A stretch of 64,000 nucleotides of DNA, taken from positions 1-64,000 of the forward strand of contig CATKWX010000007.1 in assembly GCA_949840345.1 (NCBI GenBank). Direction: 5' to 3'. Below are positions 62,201-64,000 of this stretch, piece by piece. The stretch comes from an uncultured Eubacteriales bacterium (GTDB lineage Bacteria > Bacillota > Clostridia > TANB77 > CAG-508). The notes beneath the pieces are model-generated. The model searched no databases. It saw only the letters and a program-made list of their open reading frames with translations, and was not told where the DNA came from. The translations under genes and the position numbers were made by a program. The stretch's first letter is position 1. Each line of letters opens with the position of its first letter.

Positions 62201-64000
62201 TTCAAAAACAAATTGCTCTATATCTTTAGTTGGAATCCAAGTAGCACCTAATCTTACACTAATTTCACTAGCTGATAAATCTTTAATTTTTACTTTTTCT
62301 AAAGCCTCTACATTTTCTTCATATTCTTTATTGCTTTCAGCTAATTTCTTTGCTATTTTTAGCTTTTCTCTTATGTTTCCAGAAAGATATTCATCTGCAG
62401 TTACATATTTCTCTGATGTTGGGTCTTTATATATACTACCTTTTAAATCTTCTATAATTTCATTTTCTGTTTTTCCTGTTAAACTAGACATATACTCCAT
62501 ATCAACAGTTGCTTTTTCAGAAATTGATAAAATTAAAGCATCAATGCTATTTTCTACTTTTGATACTGGTATGTGTGGCTTTATTGTCCTCTTATGAAAC
62601 ATATCTGCTTTTCTAACAAATTGTTTATTTTCATCTAATATTTCTAATGAGCATAATAAATAGTAACTATTATCTTCGCTAAATGCTTTTTCATTTGCTC
62701 TACTATTTATAATTCCATAAGTTCTTGTAAAACTATCATATAAACTATTTAATTTTAATTGTTCTTGTTTTATTTCTTCTTCAGAAGCATCATCGGTTTG
62801 TAGTTCTATTAAATTTCTTACACAATCTCTAATCGCTATCATACCTTTTATTCTGCTTATGCTAGTTTCTGGTAATTCTTGATAATACATTTGGCTATTT
62901 TCTCTATAATATACTTGATTATCTACTATCGTATATGAAAAATTCCTTACACTTGGATCTGCAGGAATGCTTTTCTCATTCTCATCTTCTATATCTAACT
63001 GATAATCTTCTATTTCATCATTTATATTTTCTATTGCCCTATCTAATAATTCTTCTAAACTAACATTACTTAATGGATTACAAGTTGAATCAACACCAAA
63101 AGCAGTAGTTGTCATTTCCATTTTTCCTATTATCATTTGGGGATTATCTACAAAATATTTGTTAATTCTTATACCATCTTCATTAGTATCTAAATGTACC
63201 CAGTCATCTTCTATATCTGTAATTTTATCTCTCTTTTTTAAGAAAATGATATCTGATGTTACAACTGCTCCTGCATTTTTCTTAAAAGTATTATTGGGTA
63301 ATCTTATAGCACCAATCAGTTCAGCCCTTTGTGATATATATTTTCTCACTTTCTCATTCTCTTTGTCCATTGTTCCTTTTGAAGTAACAAAAGCAATTAC
63401 TCCTCCGTGGTCTAACTTTATCAAGTGTTTTAGCAAAGAAATAATCGTGAATTAAAAAATTATTTTTATCATATTTTTTATCTGTCAACTTATAGCTACC
63501 AAAAGGAACATTTCCGAACTGCAACATCAAAAAAACTATCTGGCAATTCCACATCTTCATAGCCTTTTACTGCTATTGTATTCTTTTGATATAATTGTCC
63601 TGCTATTCTTCCAGAAATATTGTCTATTTCAATTCCATATAATTTACACTCATTTAAACTTTCTGGTAACATTCCCATAAAATTTCCTACTCCGACAACT
63701 TGGCTCTAAAACATTACCTCTTTGTAATCCCATATTTTCTAATGCTTTATAAATAGCTTTTATGATTATAGGTGGTGTATAAAATGCTGTTAATGTAGAC
63801 TGTCTTGCCTCTGTATATTCTCTTTCAGTAAGTAATTCTTTAAGTTCCTTATACTCATTAGACCAACTGGAATTATTTTTATCAAATACATCTGCTAAAC
63901 CACCCCAACCAACATATTTTGATAAAATTTCTTGTTCCTGTTGTGTTGCATAACGATTTTCAATTTCGCATTGCTTTAAAATTTTTATCGCTTGAACATT
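59286..64000 (-). CDS. N6-adenine methylase / SNF2 helicase fusion, partial, read through five +1 shifts at CGG
   Basis: The largest ICE protein; at least 1569 residues lie in the window, and the N-terminus is beyond 64000. In order (C-terminal part of the gene): a [11 protein letters not shown] motif, methylase motif [15 protein letters not shown], motif [16 protein letters not shown], a [17 protein letters not shown] block, a linker, SNF2 helicase Walker [19 protein letters not shown] box [25 protein letters not shown], and helicase motif [16 protein letters not shown] coiled coil ends the protein. The five dashes are CGG shift sites at 63694, 63516, 63407, 61702 and 60225. With them the sequence is continuous to the stop at 59286. 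Confidence 0.93.
60222..60225 (-). other. +1 recoding site CGGT to Gly in the methylase/helicase (motif VI)
   Basis: Zero frame CAA AGA AAT CGG TAG; skipping C gives AAT GGT AGA GGA GAA AGA CAA (NGRGERQ). The zero frame has a stop codon immediately after CGG. Confidence 0.92.
61699..61702 (-). other. +1 recoding site CGGT to Gly in the methylase/helicase (Walker A)
   Basis: Zero frame CAC GAA GTA CGG TGC AGG TAA; skipping C gives GTA GGT GCA GGT AAA ACA (VGAGKT). The zero frame stops two codons after CGG. Confidence 0.92.
63404..63407 (-). other. +1 recoding site CGGA to Gly in the methylase/helicase
   Basis: Zero frame GTT AGA CCA CGG AGG AGT; skipping C gives CCA GGA GGA GTA ATT GCT (PGGVIA), a conserved block after the methylase motif. 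Confidence 0.92.
63513..63516 (-). other. +1 recoding site CGGA to Gly in the methylase/helicase (motif IV region)
   Basis: Zero frame GTT GCA GTT CGG AAA TGT; skipping C gives GTT GGA AAT GTT CCT TTT GGT (VGNVPFG), the NPPF-like catalytic block. Confidence 0.92.
63691..63694 (-). other. +1 recoding site CGGA to Gly in the methylase/helicase (motif I)
   Basis: Zero frame CCA AGT TGT CGG AGT AGG; skipping C gives TGT GGA GTA GGA AAT TTT ATG (CGVGNFM), the SAM-binding motif I. The upstream frame is open to the window edge. Confidence 0.92.

Larger units (their letters stand above)
32285..64000. mobile_element. Integrative conjugative element, left part (right end outside the window)
   Basis: A block with tyrosine recombinases at the edge, sigma-like and XRE regulators, MOBP relaxase with MobC, VirD4/TraG, VirB4, PrgI, VirB6-like, CHAP hydrolase, sortase B, ArdC-like, RadC, DUF3848 and methylase/SNF2 helicase: the gene set of Gram-positive FATA-type ICEs related to the Tn916/Tn1549 superfamily. 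Nearly all genes run leftwards towards the recombinases. The exact left boundary lies in 31322-32284. Confidence 0.9.

Noticed and set aside
2756-64000. The 13 frame breaks as sequencing or assembly errors
   Set aside because: All are insertions of the same base in the same codon phase before GGN, none is in a homopolymer, and none hits other phases, intergenic DNA or non-Gly codons. Corrected contexts share only the GG itself, so a methylation-specific miscall is unlikely. Raw reads would still be the final test.
2756-64000. The broken genes as pseudogenes
   Set aside because: Seven genes with no other stop, deletion or loss of motif, in core (lepA) and transfer genes alike, do not look like decay.
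2756-64000. CGG reassigned to a normal three-base amino acid (Trp, Gln)
   Set aside because: Reading CGG as any amino acid leaves the following sequence out of frame at all 13 sites; only dropping the C restores the families.
1-64000. CRISPR arrays, tRNA or rRNA genes
   Set aside because: No regularly spaced identical repeats and no tRNA- or rRNA-like conserved sequence were seen.

Overview
The window is AT-rich DNA (GC clearly below 35% by eye) from an anaerobic, endospore-forming member of the Clostridia. Evidence for this is a complete spoIIIAA-AH operon, yabP/yabQ, a class III (anaerobic) ribonucleotide reductase with its activase, AGA as the dominant Arg codon, and Gram-positive Shine-Dalgarno sites (AGGAGG). 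No rRNA, tRNA or CRISPR array was seen.

Layout. 1-31.3 kb is chromosome, nearly all on the + strand: a partial secreted or cell-surface protein; a DUF5662 protein; lepA; a Crp/Fnr-type regulator divergent from nrdDG, with a shared palindrome at both promoters; a vanG-like cluster (VanX-type dipeptidase, VanG-like D-Ala-D-Ser ligase, and a VanT split into separate membrane and racemase genes); yebC; spoIIIAA-AH with a foreign-looking gene inside the operon; a phage-type antirepressor; a WG-repeat protein; a phosphofructokinase; purH; a GH25 lysozyme; yabP-yabQ-divIC; and rho. From about 32.3 kb to the right edge lies an integrative conjugative element (ICE), mostly on the minus strand. It has two tandem tyrosine recombinases plus a small partner, sigma-like regulatory ORFs behind an attenuator-like leader, a cargo cluster of small membrane proteins and XRE regulators, a FATA-type conjugation system (CHAP hydrolase, class B sortase, VirB4, PrgI, VirB6-like, pilin-like, VirD4/TraG, PcfB), an ArdC-like protein, a MOBP relaxase with MobC, a Toprim protein, DUF3848, RadC, and a very large methylase/SNF2 helicase that runs off the window.

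The main discovery concerns translation. Seven genes (lepA, the WG protein, virB4, virB6, virD4, mobC and the methylase/helicase) look frameshifted, with 13 breaks in total. All 13 breaks are the same event: the zero frame meets the codon CGG, and the protein is restored by skipping the C and reading the following GGN as glycine. I checked every CGG on the coding strand of every annotated gene. In all others the C is codon position 2 or 3, so CGG is never used as an ordinary Arg codon here. In-frame CGG therefore predicts a +1 shift in 13 of 13 cases, in both chromosomal and ICE genes, and five times in a single gene. This fits a host-wide recoding in which CGGN is read as glycine, either as a quadruplet codon or by obligatory +1 frameshifting at an unassigned codon. 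It could act as a genetic-code lock that ties the ICE to hosts with the same decoding.

Lesser features include MITE-like palindromes, a family of GC-rich TGTAGGG hairpins, covarying hairpins next to ribosome binding sites, an ATT start for spoIIIAE, a leader peptide that appears to control a sequestered ribosome binding site, and several repeated candidate operators.
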